Source: Trypanosoma brucei gambiense DAL972 (taxonomy: Eukaryota; Euglenozoa; Kinetoplastea; Trypanosomatida; Trypanosomatidae). Taken from it: a DNA stretch of 64,000 nucleotides. The translations under genes were made by a program, and so were the position numbers. The notes beneath the pieces are model-generated. The model saw only the letters and a program-made list of their open reading frames with translations, did no database searches and had not been told where the DNA came from. Shown here piece by piece: positions 9,619-22,883 of this stretch. The stretch covers positions 434,001 through 498,000 of the forward strand of contig NC_026740.1 of the NCBI RefSeq assembly GCF_000210295.1. Reading direction: 5' to 3'. How positions within the stretch are numbered: position 1 is the first letter of the stretch; each line of letters opens with the position of its first letter.

Positions 9619-11678
9619 TCATTTCCGTGTGAATGCTGGTGCATCTCGATATTTTCTCTCTTCATGATACGCTATTATAAGCTCTTTCTGTATCTTGTTA
9701 TCAAATGTTATTTGATACTGGTCAATACCATCCCAAAATACTTGTGTTTCCTCAGTTTGTTGCTCAGCATCAGCGGTGTTGTTGTTCACACATCGTTGCC
9801 GCGTCTTAATCACACCACCATAAATAGCATTAACATATATCATCTCCCATGCCATGTTACGAGAAAAGGTATCCCAATCGGAAAAATACCTTGCAATGTT
9901 TGTCATAAATTCCTGTAACTCTGAAACACTTGCTTCTTTCCTGTAATTATCTGTTATTTGAATAAGCACAATAGTCTTTGAGGCAACTCCCAGTTGTGGA
10001 AAACCATCCCGCATATCCGCAACCCTTCTAGAGCAATCTTCCACAAAGAAAAAGCCATCCACAAAAAGCTTACTCTCCTCCAATGACCTGTAGAGCACTT
10101 TGTATTTACAGTTTCCAATTGCATTCTGTCCAGCTTCTGGCAAGAACTTTTGTTCAACAAGTTGAAACTGTTGTGGGGTCATATCTTTCAGGATGCTACG
10201 CTTGTCTTCCGTCTCTCCGAGTCTTCGGAGGTAGTTCAAATGTTTTGTGACCACACAAAAGACTCTAGGAAAGAGAAGTGAAACCAAAGCCCTTGTTTTA
10301 AGCGAGTAGGCTCCGACCTTACCGTATTCCATCATGAATTCATGGGATGACATACTTTCCGCAACATCTGCAAACAGCGTACAGAGTATCATATTCCCAA
10401 TGGCAACTGATAGAGGTCTACAGTGGTATGATTCGAGGTTTCCATATCTGCTCCTCTCCCGTACAATCTTTATTAACGATTCTGTGAAATGATTACCTTT
10501 CCATTCAAAATATTTTCCCATCATCATATCATAGCCATCTCGTCTATTACAACTGAGACTGCTTAGATACCCTATTACCGCCGCCTCACGACAGCAAGCT
10601 CCATTACTGAAAACATAACGAGGCAGCGGTCCCACAAAGTCAACACGTCTCTCCACCAACCTCCACTCATCCTCTAGTTCTTCCTTAACCTTCGCACGAG
10701 CATTTTCATCGAGAGTCGTATAGTTGGGAAATAGGGACAGTTTCTTCCAGGCCACAAACGCCTTAATGTCACGTACGTCATCGCAGTTTAAAATTATCCT
10801 TGTTTGTTCCAGGTTCTTCATCCAGTACTTGTAGCGAACTCCATCTGGGGGTGCGAGGACAGTCACACCCCAAACATTTCTTGGGTCTCATAAGGCAGAG
10901 TTTCCTTAGGACTATTAATATCAAAAATAATATGCCCTCTTTTTTTCAAACGCATTTCTTCAATAACATTAGTGACGTCTTTTCTCTTGTACAATACAAC
11001 CCTCCCTTCCTCATTCCCCTTCTTGTTGTATATAAGGTAAGCTTTGGCATCCGTGAAATACACAACGACATCAAGCATTCCTTCATGGAAGTGAAGTAGG
11101 GAATGAAGTAAAAATGATCCAACTCCACATGATTTTCCAGTCCCTGGAATACCAATGATAATGTGTGTTGGTGGTGTGCTCTCTGTCTTTTCCACCCACC
11201 ATGCATTTAATTTTTGTTGTATTATATACCACACACGCATCATTTCACGACGGACGTAAATATGACCTCCATTTCCCCCATATAAACTAATGAGAGAACA
11301 TTGAAATCCGCATGATGGGTTATATATCTTTGATGTAAGGACAAAGATCTCCAGGCCAGTGGGTCTCTCCTCAAGTTCCGCATCAACTTCACAATGTTCA
11401 GGAGTTATATCCACTTCTTCTTCCGTCCATATGTGTTGTGGTCTTCCAAAGAATACCTTCATACCGAGTGGCTCTTGATTATAACCTGACATCACATAAC
11501 TCCACTTCGCATAATACAGAGACTCATATAACTCCTCTTCACGAGATTTCCTTTTTCCAGTTACCGATGGATTCTGCATCTGTCGTCCACCTTGTTCCTG
11601 CACTTCACCTTGTGCACGATTAAACCGTTCGTTAAACACATTCTGAGTATTTCTCATATTGCCGTTGTTTTGAATCAT
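9619..11678 (-). pseudogene. RHS: RHS copy R3, frameshifted at codon ~268
   Basis: Aligns with R1 along its full length but is split by one missing base at about 10885. The 5' half (10863-11678) then runs into a stop after ETQEMFGV. The 3' half (9619-10866) continues in the other frame to the normal C-terminus. Before the break it carries Walker A GIPGTGKS and segment types A2, B2, L1; after it R1, D1 (variant NGACCREAAV), E1, F1. The break sits on the border between segments L and R, which both contain CCCAA one base out of register. It may be a recombination scar, a plain one-base deletion or a sequencing error. As written it would give a protein of about 271 residues with Walker A but without the RHS C-terminus. 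Confidence 0.88.
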
Positions 11679-14221
11679 TCCTATCTCAAAATAATAACTT
11701 TAAATAGGTAATATTGTGTTACTTTCTGCACATATGTGTGTGTTTGTGTGTGTGTGTGTGTTTGTGTTAAATCAAATAGTAAAATGAAGGGAATGATGTG
11801 TACACACTATCAAGCAACACATATATACAGTTCATGAATATCATAAACTAACAGAACAAATTATAACCTCTCCTTACAGTTAAACCCCTTAACAACCCCT
11901 TGCATATATTGAATAGTGATGTTCAATCAATTAAATATTCTGTATGAAAGCATGAGTAATAAGATTTTTAGATATGAGAGATAACAAACACGAAATCCTA
12001 AGTGAAGAATACTACTATTTCATATAATATAATATGTATGCATATAGTATAATATGTCATACTTTTTGAAATAATAAACAATAGTATTAATAATGAGATA
12101 AACAGAATTTACAATAATAGATTATACATTGCACACGTAATAATGAGGACAACGTATGTCACAAAGGTTCTTAATTATAACATCGAAAGAACATTAACTC
12201 AAAGCATCAGCAAACATGCACATACAAACTGTTATTCATTATAACATCTTGGCTCCATTTCACAGCATAGACGACAATGTTTGAGTGTAAACCGTAACAT
12301 ACAAAACCTAACACAAATATCTTCTGTACTGTTAAATATTGGGATGGTATCTCATCTCATTATTAAACACTTTCAACATTATCTTGTTGTCTCCTTGTTT
12401 GGGAACTCTCATCTTTGACACTAAGGAATATGTGAAGATACTAAGATCATTTATTTTTTTATTTCCTAGTTGCATTTGCAATTGTTCACATATTCTTTCA
12501 GTACACGCAAAAAAATTGAAAGTTTAAGGAAAATTGAATTATGAGAATAAGGAAACAAAGGATAAATTTTCTGTGAACAATAAAATATTATATAATATCT
12601 CAAATCTTCTGCAGTGATTCACCACATGTGGAAAATATATGCAATAGTTACATAACACTGACAACACTGAATAAAGGAATATATTCAATATAGTCAATAT
12701 AGTCAATATATTTAATGCAAATATTACATGGAATATAAGAAGTGTAAGGAATCAAAGGAATATAAAAATAAAATGTAATGGAGAATGATGGAAACTGAAG
12801 ATACATCTATGTGAGCATAGCGTTGTGTGAGTAGAAATCATTTGCATATTTTATCTTAATCTTTCCCTATATTGTACTCACTCACTCGTAAAATTTAATC
12901 ATGGAAATAAAGTTTAGGGAATAGTAAAGTTGTTCTTCCACTCGCATCAAGACACAAATACATGCTTTCTGTCATTGGAAATCATGTGTCTTTATTAAAT
13001 TGTAGTATCCAATAATGAAAAAGAAGTACTCTATTACTATATCACTCATCATTTCCTACATCCCTAAATATATCGCATATTGTCACTATACATATTCTTT
13101 TTATTTTTCATATACCATACAACAATCATATATTATTTACTTCCTTTCTTTAAACTGATGTTGTAATGTTCCTTTTGGAAGATACAAATAAATAATTGAA
13201 CAAATATTAACACAAGAGTAATAATAGAAGAAAAGAATTACCTTAAGGAAACTACATGGAACTTCCATTATATAAGATACTACACTTCATATAAGTGGTA
13301 AAAACGTAACAGTGGTTGTATCTTTTATTTGTCCTCAGTGTATCGGCAATCCTTCAGTAGACACTGCTTTGCAACTGATTTCTTTTATGGATTAAGTTAG
13401 TCAGCAGTGTTGAGACAGGTTCCCCCGCATGAGGAGTGAAGGGACAAAACAATATTCCTACCTTCTAACCTATTGAACAACAATGTCTCAAACAATATCA
13501 TTTGTCCCTATTTATTTCTGCAGATGCAAATGCTATTGATGGGTGAGATACATCTAAACAGCAACGGATATAACTATACTCATACAGTGTTTCTTTGATT
13601 TCTTCTCGTCACCACAGTTCTGTTGGGTTACAAATATATACACAGCACTCCACTTTGTGGCTATAAGTCTCTTTAATATTTGAATGAAATCCTGCCTATC
13701 GCTACTTCAATATTTCACACTCTGTGAGGGACACTGATATTTGCTTCTTTCGTCCATTTCATATTTTGATAGTTATGTAAATATCTTATGTGCAATCCAT
13801 CTTCTTTCCAAAATAAATAAAAAGAAAGATAAAAGCATAAGCAATTATCGACATAAAAACTGGAATGAGTCTCTCGGTTACACGTCGCACGCTTCTAACA
13901 TATATACACGCTGCATGTAACCTATTTTTGTTGTTTCATGCATGTGTCAGTATGATAAAATGAAAATAGTCTCATGTTTCTCCTTGTGCTTTTGTATTGC
14001 ATAAACTACTGGACTCGTCATCTCTTCCACCTATTCATCACACAGGAGTTGTTCACTTTCTTTACATATAGCATATAGTAAAAATACAAAATATCAAATT
14101 ATTAAATTAATACTTCACTATAAGCAATAAAGCTTACTTGATTTTGTTTATTTCATTTATATCTGAGTTGAATTACATATGTTAATGAAATTATTCCACT
14201 ACTCAAAGATACAAACACTTT

Positions 14222-14270
<49 letters not shown>

Positions 14271-15221
14271 ATGGTTTTGAGACACACCACATATCAGTTC
14301 TTCAACATTACATATGTGTAAATCCATATTTACAAAAGGTACAGCTTTTGAATATCTGCATAATTATTTGAAGTATTATTATCTAATGAAATGAACAGTA
14401 GATGTCACTGAAATGCAAATAGTAATAATCCTCTGAAAGGCATAAATACTGTTTCACACAATACTCTAAAGTAATGCAGCGCTGTGCCATGAATACTTCC
14501 ACAGAAGATACAACAACTAATGTGCGATAGTTAGTCATAATGATGCCTTCCATGTGATGAACTCTGCAATACAAATCATACGTTGAACAGAAACTAAAAC
14601 ATTAAATACTAAATATAAATACATGGGGAAGTGATGTAAACTATAAGAGGGGTTATGTACGTCAAGAAAGTTTCATTAGAATACAATAATAGTTTTGAAT
14701 TTTATTAAACAACTTAAAGCTTAACCACATGTGTGGAAACAACAATCACTTCACTATAGCATTTGTAGATTAGTGATTGTTACTGAAATAAATGAAAAAA
14801 AACAAATGAAGTAAATACGGCAAGAACTGCATCCCATATTCTGTATTCATCACTGTGTGCTGACGCGTTTGAGTAGCTTTGCCCATTGACAGAAAAAAAA
14901 ATAATAAATAAATGAAATCTCTTCTTGCATCTTGTACAAGTGTATTTCAACAAAACAAAGACGTAAAAGAAATTTTATGCTTAATATATTTACTCATTTA
15001 TTTGAAGGAAAGGTACAATAGCCAAAAAACTATAAAGGTGCATGTGAGTTATACTTCATTGTCAGATAAAGTTAACTTCACAACCCTCCTGAAACACAAA
15101 AGGAAAATTAAAAGAATTGCAATGAAGAAACAGAAGAAATACAATATGTTTTTTCCAACCTCTAACATGTTATATGTAAAAGTGACGAAATGGTCTTCAC
15201 AATAGGATGCTACTCATGACC
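11679..15221. other. Complete spacer between R3 and R4
   Basis: It has the standard spacer layout: (TG)n at 11735-11766, 9-base repeats near 12686-12712, inverted-repeat island about 13330-13510, (AT)n at about 14226-14251 and (GA)n at about 14252-14270. The 67-codon ORF of other spacers is broken here by a TGA near 13708. A 62-codon plus-strand ORF at 12339-12527 is AT-rich chance reading. No gene is seen. Confidence 0.8.
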
Positions 15222-17282
15222 TCATTTCCGTGTGAATGCTGGTGCATCTCGATATTTTCTCTCTTCATGATACGCTATTATAAGCTCTTTCTGTATCTTG
15301 TTATCAAATGTTATTTGATACTGGTCAATACCATCCCAAAATACTTGTGTTTCCTCAGTTTGTTGCTCAGCATCAGCGGTGTTGTTGTTCACACATCGTT
15401 GCCGCGTCTTAATCACACCACCATAAATAGCATTAACATATATCATCTCCCATGCCATGTTACGAGAAAAGGTATCCCAATCGGAAAAATACCTTGCAAT
15501 GTTTGTCATAAATTCCTGTAACTCTGAAACACTTGCTTCTTTCCTGTAATTATCTGTTATTTGAATAAGCACAATAGTCTTTGAGGCAACTCCCAGTTGT
15601 GGAAAACCATCCCTCATATCCGCAACCCTTCTAGAGCAATCTTCCACAAAGAAAAAGCCATCCACAAAAAGCTTACTCTCCTCCAATGACCTGTAGAGCA
15701 CTTTGTATTTACAGTTTCCAATTGCATTCTGTCCAGTTTTTGGTAAGAACTTTTGTTCAAAAATTTGAAACTGTTGTGGGGTCATATCTTTCAGGATGCT
15801 ACGCTTGTCTTCCGTCTCTCCGAGTCTTCGGAGGTAGTTCAAATGTTTTGTGACCACACAAAAGACTCTAGGAAAGAGAAGTGAAACCAAAGCCCTTGTT
15901 TCAAGCGAGTAGGCTCCGACCTTACCGTATTCCATCATGAATTCATGGGATGACATACTTTCCGCAACATCTGCAAACAGCGTACAGAGTATCATATTCC
16001 CAATGGCAACTGATAGAGGTCTACAGTGGTATGATTCGAGGTTTCCATATCTGCTCCTCTCCCGTACAATCTTTATTAACGATTCTGTGAAATGATTACC
16101 TTTCCATTCAAAATATTTTCCCATCATCATATCATAGCCATCTCTTCTATTACAACTGAGACTGCTTAGATACCTTATTACCGCCGCCTCACGACAGCCA
16201 GCTCCATTACTGAAAACATAACGAGGCAGCGGCCCCACAAAGTCAACACGTCTCTCCACCAACCTCCACTCATCCTCTAGTTCTTCCTTAACCTTCAAAC
16301 GAGCATTTTCATCGAGAGTCGTATAGTTGGGAAATAGGGACAGTTTCTTCCAGGCCACAAACGCCTTAATGTCACGTACGTCATCGCAGTTTAAAATTAT
16401 CCTTGTTTGTTCCAGGTTCTTCATCCAGTACTTGTAGCGAACTCCATCTGGGGGTGCGAGGACAGTCACACCCCAAACATTTCTTGGGGTCTCATAAGGC
16501 GGAGTCTCATCAGGTCCATCAGTATCAAAAATAATATGCCCTCTTTTTTTCAAACGCATTTCTTTAATAACATTAGTGACGTCTTTTCTCTTGTACAATA
16601 CAACCCTCCCTTCCTCATTCCCCTTCTTGTTGTATATAAGGTAAGCTTTGGCATCCGTGAAATACACAACGACATCAAGCATTCCTTCATGGAAGTGAAG
16701 TAGGGAATGAAGTAAAAATGATCCAACTCCACATGATTTTCCAATACCAGATATACCAATGACAATGTGTGTTGGTGGTGTGCTCTCTGTCTTTTGCACC
16801 CACCATGCATTTAATTTTCGTTGTATTATATACCACACACGCATCATTTCACGACGGATGTAGACATTATTGTCCATTATACCACTTTCATCATTGATAC
16901 CTAATTGAAACGTAGCTGATGACCAACCCATCTTTGATGTAAGGAGAAAGATCTCCAGGCCAGTGGGTCTCTCCTCAAGTTCCGCATCAACTTCACAATG
17001 TTCAGGAGTTATATCCACTTCTTCTTCCGTTCATATGTGTTGTGGTCTTCCAAAGAATACCTTCATACCGAGTGGCTCTTGATTATAACCTGACATCACA
17101 TAACTCCACTTCGCATAATACAGAGACTCATATAACTCCTCTTCACGAGATTTCCTTTTTCCAGTTACCGATGGATTCTGCATCTGTCGTCCACCTTGTT
17201 CCTGCACTTCACCTTGTGCACGATTAAACCGTTCGTTAAACACATTCTGAGTATTTCTCATATTGCCGTTGTTTTGAATCAT
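15222..17282 (-). pseudogene. RHS: RHS copy R4, nonsense at codon 84
   Basis: Full-length RHS sequence with one premature stop. Codon 84, TGG (Trp in QHIW) in intact copies, is TGA here (17031-17033). This leaves an 83-residue N-terminal peptide (17031-17282) followed by an otherwise open reading frame of about 600 codons to the TRK stop. Walker A is GISGIGKS. Segment types are A3, B1, L2, R1, D1, E1, F2; the L2/R1 pairing gives PPYETPRNVWG. The same stop occurs in R9. Internal initiation could in principle give an N-truncated protein that keeps the ATP-binding region, but nothing in the sequence demonstrates this. Confidence 0.88.
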
Positions 17283-19831
17283 TCCTATCTCAAAATAATA
17301 ACTTTAAATAGGTAATATTGTGTTACTTTCTGCACATATGTGTGTGTTTGTGTGTGTGTGTGTGTTTGTGTTAAATCAAATAGTAAAATGAAGGGAATGA
17401 TGTGTACACACTATCAAGCAACACATATATACAGTTCATGAATATCATAAACTAACAGAACAAATTATAACCTCTCCTTACAGTTAAACCCCTTCACAAC
17501 CCCTTGCATATATTGAATAGTGATGTTCAATCAATTAAATATTCTGTATGAAAGCATGAGTAATAAGATTTTTAGATATGAGAGATAACAAACACGAAAT
17601 CCTAAGTGAAGAATACTACTATTTCATATAATATAATATGTATGCATATAGTATAATATGTCATACTTTTTGAAATAATAAACAATAGTATTAATAATGA
17701 GATAAACAGAATTTACAATAATAGATTATACATTGCACACGTAATAATGAGGACAACGTATGTCACAAAGGTTCTTAATTATAACATCGAAAGAACATTA
17801 ACTCAAAGCATCAGCATATATGCACATACAAACTGTTATTCATTATAACATCTTGGCTCCATTTCACAGCATAGACGACAATGTTTGAGTGTAAACCGTA
17901 ACATACAAAACCCAACACAAATATCTTCTGTACTGTTAAATATTGGGATGGTATCTCATCTCATTATTAAACACTTTCAACATTATCTTGTTGTCTCCTT
18001 GTTTGGGAACTCTCATCTTTGACACTAAGGAATATGTGAAGATACTAAGATCATTTATTTTTTTATTTCCTAGTTGCATTTGCAATTGTTCACATATTCT
18101 TTCAGTACACGCAAAAAAATTGAAAGTTTAAGGAAAATTGAATTATGAGAATAAGGAAACAAAGGATAAATTTTCTGTGAACAATAAAATATTATATAAT
18201 ATCTCAAATCTTCTGCAGTGATTCACCACATGTGGAAAATATATGCAATAGTTACATAACACTGACAACACTGAATAAAGGAATATATTCAATATAGTCA
18301 ATATAGTCAATATATTTAATGCAAATATTACATGGAATATAAGAAGTGTAAGGAATCAAAGGAATATAAAAAATAAAATGTAATGGAGAATGATGGAAAC
18401 TTAAGATACATCTATGTGAGCATAGCGTTGTGTGAGTAGAAATCATGTGCATATTTTATCTTAATCTTTCCCTATATTGTACTCACTCACTCGTAAAATT
18501 TAATCATGGAAATAAAGTTTAGGGAATAGTAAAGTTGTTCTTCCACTCGCATCAAGACACAAATACATGCTTTCTGTCATTGGAAATCATGTGTCTTTAT
18601 TAAATTGTAGTATCCAATAATGAAAAAGAAGTACTCTATTACTATATCACTCATCATTTCCTACATCCCTAAATATATCGCATATTGTCACTATACATAT
18701 TCTTTTTCTTTTTCATATACCAAACAACAATCATATATTATTTACTTCCTTTCTTTAAACTGATGTCGTAATGTTCCTTTTGGAAGATACAAATAAATAA
18801 TTGTACAAATATTAACACAAGAGTAATAATAGAAGAAAAGAATTACCTTAAGGAAACTACATGGAACTTCCATTATATAAGATACTACACTTCATATAAG
18901 GGGTAAAAACGTAACAGTGGTTGTATCTCTTATTTTGTCCTCAGTGTATCGGCAATCCTTCAGTAGACACTGCTTTGCAACTGATTTCTTTTATGGATTA
19001 AGTTAGTCAGCAGTGTTGAGACAGGTTCCCCCGCATGAGGAGTGAAGGGACAAAACAATATTCCTACCTTCTAACCTATTGAACAAGAATGTCTCAAACA
19101 ATATCATTTGTCCCTATTTATTTCTGCAGATGCAAATGCTATTGATGGGTGAGATACATCTAAACAGCAACGGATATAACTATACTCATACAGTGTTTCT
19201 TTGATTTCTTCTCGTCACCACAGTTCTGTTGGGTTACAAATATATACACAGCACTCCACTTTGTGGCTATAAGTCTCTTTAATATTTGAATGAAATCCTG
19301 CCTATCGCTACTGCAATATTTCACACTCTGTGAGGGACACTGATATTTGCTTCTTTCGTCCATTTCATATTTTGATAGTTATGTAAATATCTTATGTGCA
19401 ATCCATCTTCTTTCCAAAATAAATAAAAAGAAAGATAAAAGCATAAGCAATTATCGACATAAAAACTGGAATGAGTCTCTCGGTTACACGTCGCACGCTT
19501 CTAACATATAGACATGCTGCATGTAACCTATTTTTGTTGTTTCATTCATGTGTCAGTATGATAATATGAAAATAGTCTCATGTTTCTCCTTGTGCTTTTG
19601 TATTGCATAAACTACTGGACTCGTCATCTCTTCCACCTATTCATCACACAGGAGTTGTTCACTTGCTTTACATATAGCATATAGTAAAAATACAAAATAT
19701 CAAATTATTAAATTAATACTTCACTATAAGCAATAAAGCTTACTTGATTTTGTTTATTTCATTTATAGCTGAGTTGAATTACATATGTTAATGAAATTAT
19801 TCCACTACTCAAAGATACAAGCACTTTATTG

Positions 19832-19868
<37 letters not shown>

Positions 19869-20819
19869 ATGGTTTTGAGACACACCACATATCAGTTCTT
19901 CAACATTACATATGTGTAAATCCATATTTACAAAAGGTACAGCTTTTGAATATCTGCATAATTATTTGAAGTATTATTATCTAATGAAATGAACAGTAGA
20001 TGTCACTGAAATGCAAATAGTAATAATCCTCTGAAAGGCATAAATACTGTTTCACACAATACTCTAAAGTAATGCAGCGCTATGCCATGAATACTTCCAC
20101 AGAAGATACAACAACTAATGTGCGATAGTTAGTCATAATGATGCCTTCCATGTGATGAACTCTGCAATACAAATCATACGTTGAACAGAAACTAAAACAT
20201 TAAATACTAAATATAAATACATGGGGAAGTGATGTAAAATATAAGAGGGTTTATGTACGTCAAGAAAGTTTCATTAGAATACAATAATAGTTTTGAATTT
20301 TATTAAACAACTTAAAGCTTAACCACATGTGTGGAAACAACAATCACTTCACTATAGCATTTGTAGATTAGTGATTGTTACTGAAATAAATGAAAAAAAA
20401 ACAAATGAAGTAAATATGGCAAGCACTGCATCCCATATTCTGTATTCATCACTGTGTGCTGACGCGTTTGAGTAGCTTTGCCCATTGACAGAAAAAAAAT
20501 AATAAATAAATGAAATCTCTTCTTGCATCTTGTACAAGTGTATTTCAACAAAACAAAGACGTAAAAGAAATTTTATGCTTAATATATTTACTCATTTATT
20601 TGAAGGAAAGGTACAATAGCCAAAAAACTATAAAGGTGCATGTGAGTTATACTTCATTGTCAGATAAAGTTAACTTCACAACCCTCCTGAAACACAAAAG
20701 GAAAATTAAAAGAATTACAATGAAGAAACAGAAGAAATACAATATGTTTTTTCCAACCTCTAACATGTTATATGTAAAAGTGACGAAATGGTCTTCACAA
20801 TAGGATGCTACTCATGACC
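17283..20819. other. Complete spacer between R4 and R5
   Basis: It has the standard layout: (TG)n 17339-17370, 9-base repeats near 18290-18316, inverted-repeat island from about 18940 to 19110, 67-codon minus-strand ORF 19160-19363, (AT)n about 19832-19853 and a short (GA)n about 19854-19868. No gene is seen. Confidence 0.8.
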
Positions 20820-22883
20820 TCATTTCCGTGTGAATGCTGGTGCATCTCGATATTTTCTCTCTTCATGATACGCTATTATAAGCTCTTTCTGTATCTTGTT
20901 ATCAAATGTTATTTGATACTGGTCAATACCATCCCAAAATACTTGTGTTTCCTCAGTTTGTTGCTCAGCATCAGCGGTGTTGTTGTTCACACATCGTTGC
21001 CGCGTCTTAATCACACCACCATAAATAGCATTAACATATATCATCTCCCATGCCATGTTACGAGAAAAGGTATCCCAATCGGAAAAATACCTTGCAATGT
21101 TTGTCATAAATTCCTGTAACTCTGAAACACTTGCTTCTTTCCTGTAATTATCTGTTATTTGAATAAGCACAATAGTCTTTGAGGCAACTCCCAGTTGTGG
21201 AAAACCATCCCGCATATCCGCAACCCTTCTAGAGCAATCTTCCACAAAGAAAAAGCCATCCACAAAAAGCTTACTCTCCTCCAATGACCTGTAGAGCACC
21301 TTGTATTTACAGTTTCCAATTGCATTCTGTCCAGTTTTTGGTAAGAACTTTTGTTCAAAAATTTGAAACTGTTGTGGGGTCATATCTTTCAGGATGCTAC
21401 GCTTGTCTTCCGTCTCTCCGAGTCTTCGGAGGTAGTTCAAATGTTTTGTGACCACACAAAAGACTCTAGGAAAGAGAAGTGAAACCAAAGCCCTTGTTTC
21501 AAGCGAGTAGGCTCCGACCTTACCGTATACGCTTTCACTATGTTTCTCAACCATCAGTGTTGCAACAGTTGAAAACAGCGTACAGAGTATCATATTCCCA
21601 ATGGCAACTGATAGAGGTCTACAGTGGTATGATTCGAGGTTGCCATATCCGCTCCCCTCCCGTACAATCTTCACTAAACTGTGAACCACTTTTTCACTTT
21701 TCCACGTAAAATATTTTTCCAGAATCGTTTCATACTCTTCTTTCTTCTCATTTTCTAGGCTTCTTAGGTAATCACTGATATCCTGCAGCCGGTTGGTGTA
21801 ACTTTGCTTGCTGAAAACATAACGAGGCAGCGGCCCCACAACGTCAACACGTCTCTCCACCAACCTCCACTCATCCTCTAGTTCTTCCATAACCTTCGCA
21901 CGAGCATTTTCATCGAGAGTCGTATAGTTGGGAAATAGGGACAATTTCTTCCAGGCCACAAACGCCTTAATGTCACGTACGTCATCGCAGTTTAAAATCA
22001 CATTCCAACTTAAATAGTCCTTCTCCCAATGTTCATAATAGTGTGTATCCGGAGTGTTGAGTGTAGTTATTCCCCACCCAAGATATTGGGTCTCATAAGG
22101 CGGAGTCTCATCAGGTCCATCAGTATCAAAAATAATATGCCCTCTTTTTTTCAAACGCATTTCTTCAATAACATTAATAACGTCTTTTCTCTTGTACAAT
22201 ACAACCCTCCCTTCCTCATTCCCCTTCTTGTTGTATATAAGGTAAGCTTTGGCATCCGTGAAATACACAACGACATCAAGCATTCCTTCATGGAAGTGAA
22301 GTAGGGAATGAAGTAAAAATGATCCAACTCCACATGATTTTCCAGTCCCTGGAATACCAATGATAATGTGTGTTGGTGGTGTGCTCTCTGTCTTTTCCAC
22401 CCACCATTCATTTAATTTTCGTTGTATTATATACCACACACGCATCATTTCACGACGGATGTAGACATTATTGTCCATTATACCACTTTCATCATTCATA
22501 CCTAATTGAAACGTAGCTGATGGCCAACCCATCTTTGATGTAAGGACAAAGATCTCCAGGCCAGTGGGTCTCTCCTCAAGTTCCTCATCAACTTCACAAT
22601 GTTCAGGAGTTATATCCACTTCTTCTTCCGTCCATATGTGTTGTGGTCTTCCAAAGAATACCTTCATACCGAGTGGCTCTTGATTATAACCTGACATCAC
22701 ATAACTCCACTTCGCATAATACAGAGACTCATATAACTCCTCTTCACGAGATTTCCTTTTTCCAGTTACCGATGGATTCTGCATCTGTCGTCCACCTCGT
22801 TCCTGCACTTCACCTTGTGCACGATTAAACCGTTCGTTAAACACATTCTGAGTATTTCTCATATTGCCGTTGTTTTGAATCAT
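20820..22883 (-). CDS. RHS: RHS protein, copy R5, intact, alternative central segments
   Basis: 687 residues with no break. The N-terminal 110 and C-terminal 230 residues are nearly those of R1, but the centre carries the alternative set: A3 (SATFQLGMNDESGIMDNN), B2 (Walker A GIPGTGKS, preceded by VEKTE), L2 (TDGPDETPP), R2 (QYLGWGITTLNTPD), D2 (KQSYTNRLQD followed by ENEKKEEYETILEKYF), E2 (STVATLMVEKHSES) and F2 (IFEQKFLPKTG). It is the clearest representative of the second type. The Walker A, HIIFD and VGPLPRYVF motifs are all kept. It ends at TRK. The D2 segment is more charged than D1. Confidence 0.93.
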   Translation of the reverse strand: MIQNNGNMRNTQNVFNERFNRAQGEVQERGGRQMQNPSVTGKRKSREEELYESLYYAKWSYVMSGYNQEPLGMKVFFGRPQHIWTEEEVDITPEHCEVDEELEERPTGLEIFVLTSKMGWPSATFQLGMNDESGIMDNNVYIRREMMRVWYIIQRKLNEWWVEKTESTPPTHIIIGIPGTGKSCGVGSFLLHSLLHFHEGMLDVVVYFTDAKAYLIYNKKGNEEGRVVLYKRKDVINVIEEMRLKKRGHIIFDTDGPDETPPYETQYLGWGITTLNTPDTHYYEHWEKDYLSWNVILNCDDVRDIKAFVAWKKLSLFPNYTTLDENARAKVMEELEDEWRLVERRVDVVGPLPRYVFSKQSYTNRLQDISDYLRSLENEKKEEYETILEKYFTWKSEKVVHSLVKIVREGSGYGNLESYHCRPLSVAIGNMILCTLFSTVATLMVEKHSESVYGKVGAYSLETRALVSLLFPRVFCVVTKHLNYLRRLGETEDKRSILKDMTPQQFQIFEQKFLPKTGQNAIGNCKYKVLYRSLEESKLFVDGFFFVEDCSRRVADMRDGFPQLGVASKTIVLIQITDNYRKEASVSELQEFMTNIARYFSDWDTFSRNMAWEMIYVNAIYGGVIKTRQRCVNNNTADAEQQTEETQVFWDGIDQYQITFDNKIQKELIIAYHEERKYRDAPAFTRK

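Noticed and set aside
9619..10866. Separate 415-codon gene starting at 10866
   Set aside because: It has no ATG start at that point and aligns with codons ~275-689 of RHS; it is the 3' half of frameshifted R3.
12339..12527. 62-codon plus-strand ORF (MGWYLISLL...) in spacers
   Set aside because: AT-rich, low-complexity translation with no recognisable domain; sequence changes between copies look neutral.
17031..17033. UGA reassigned to Trp as explanation for codon 84 in R4 and R9
   Set aside because: TGG is used at this position in all other copies covering it, and TGA serves as the natural RHS terminator in R1, R3, R4, R5, R11 and R13, so nuclear reassignment is not supported.
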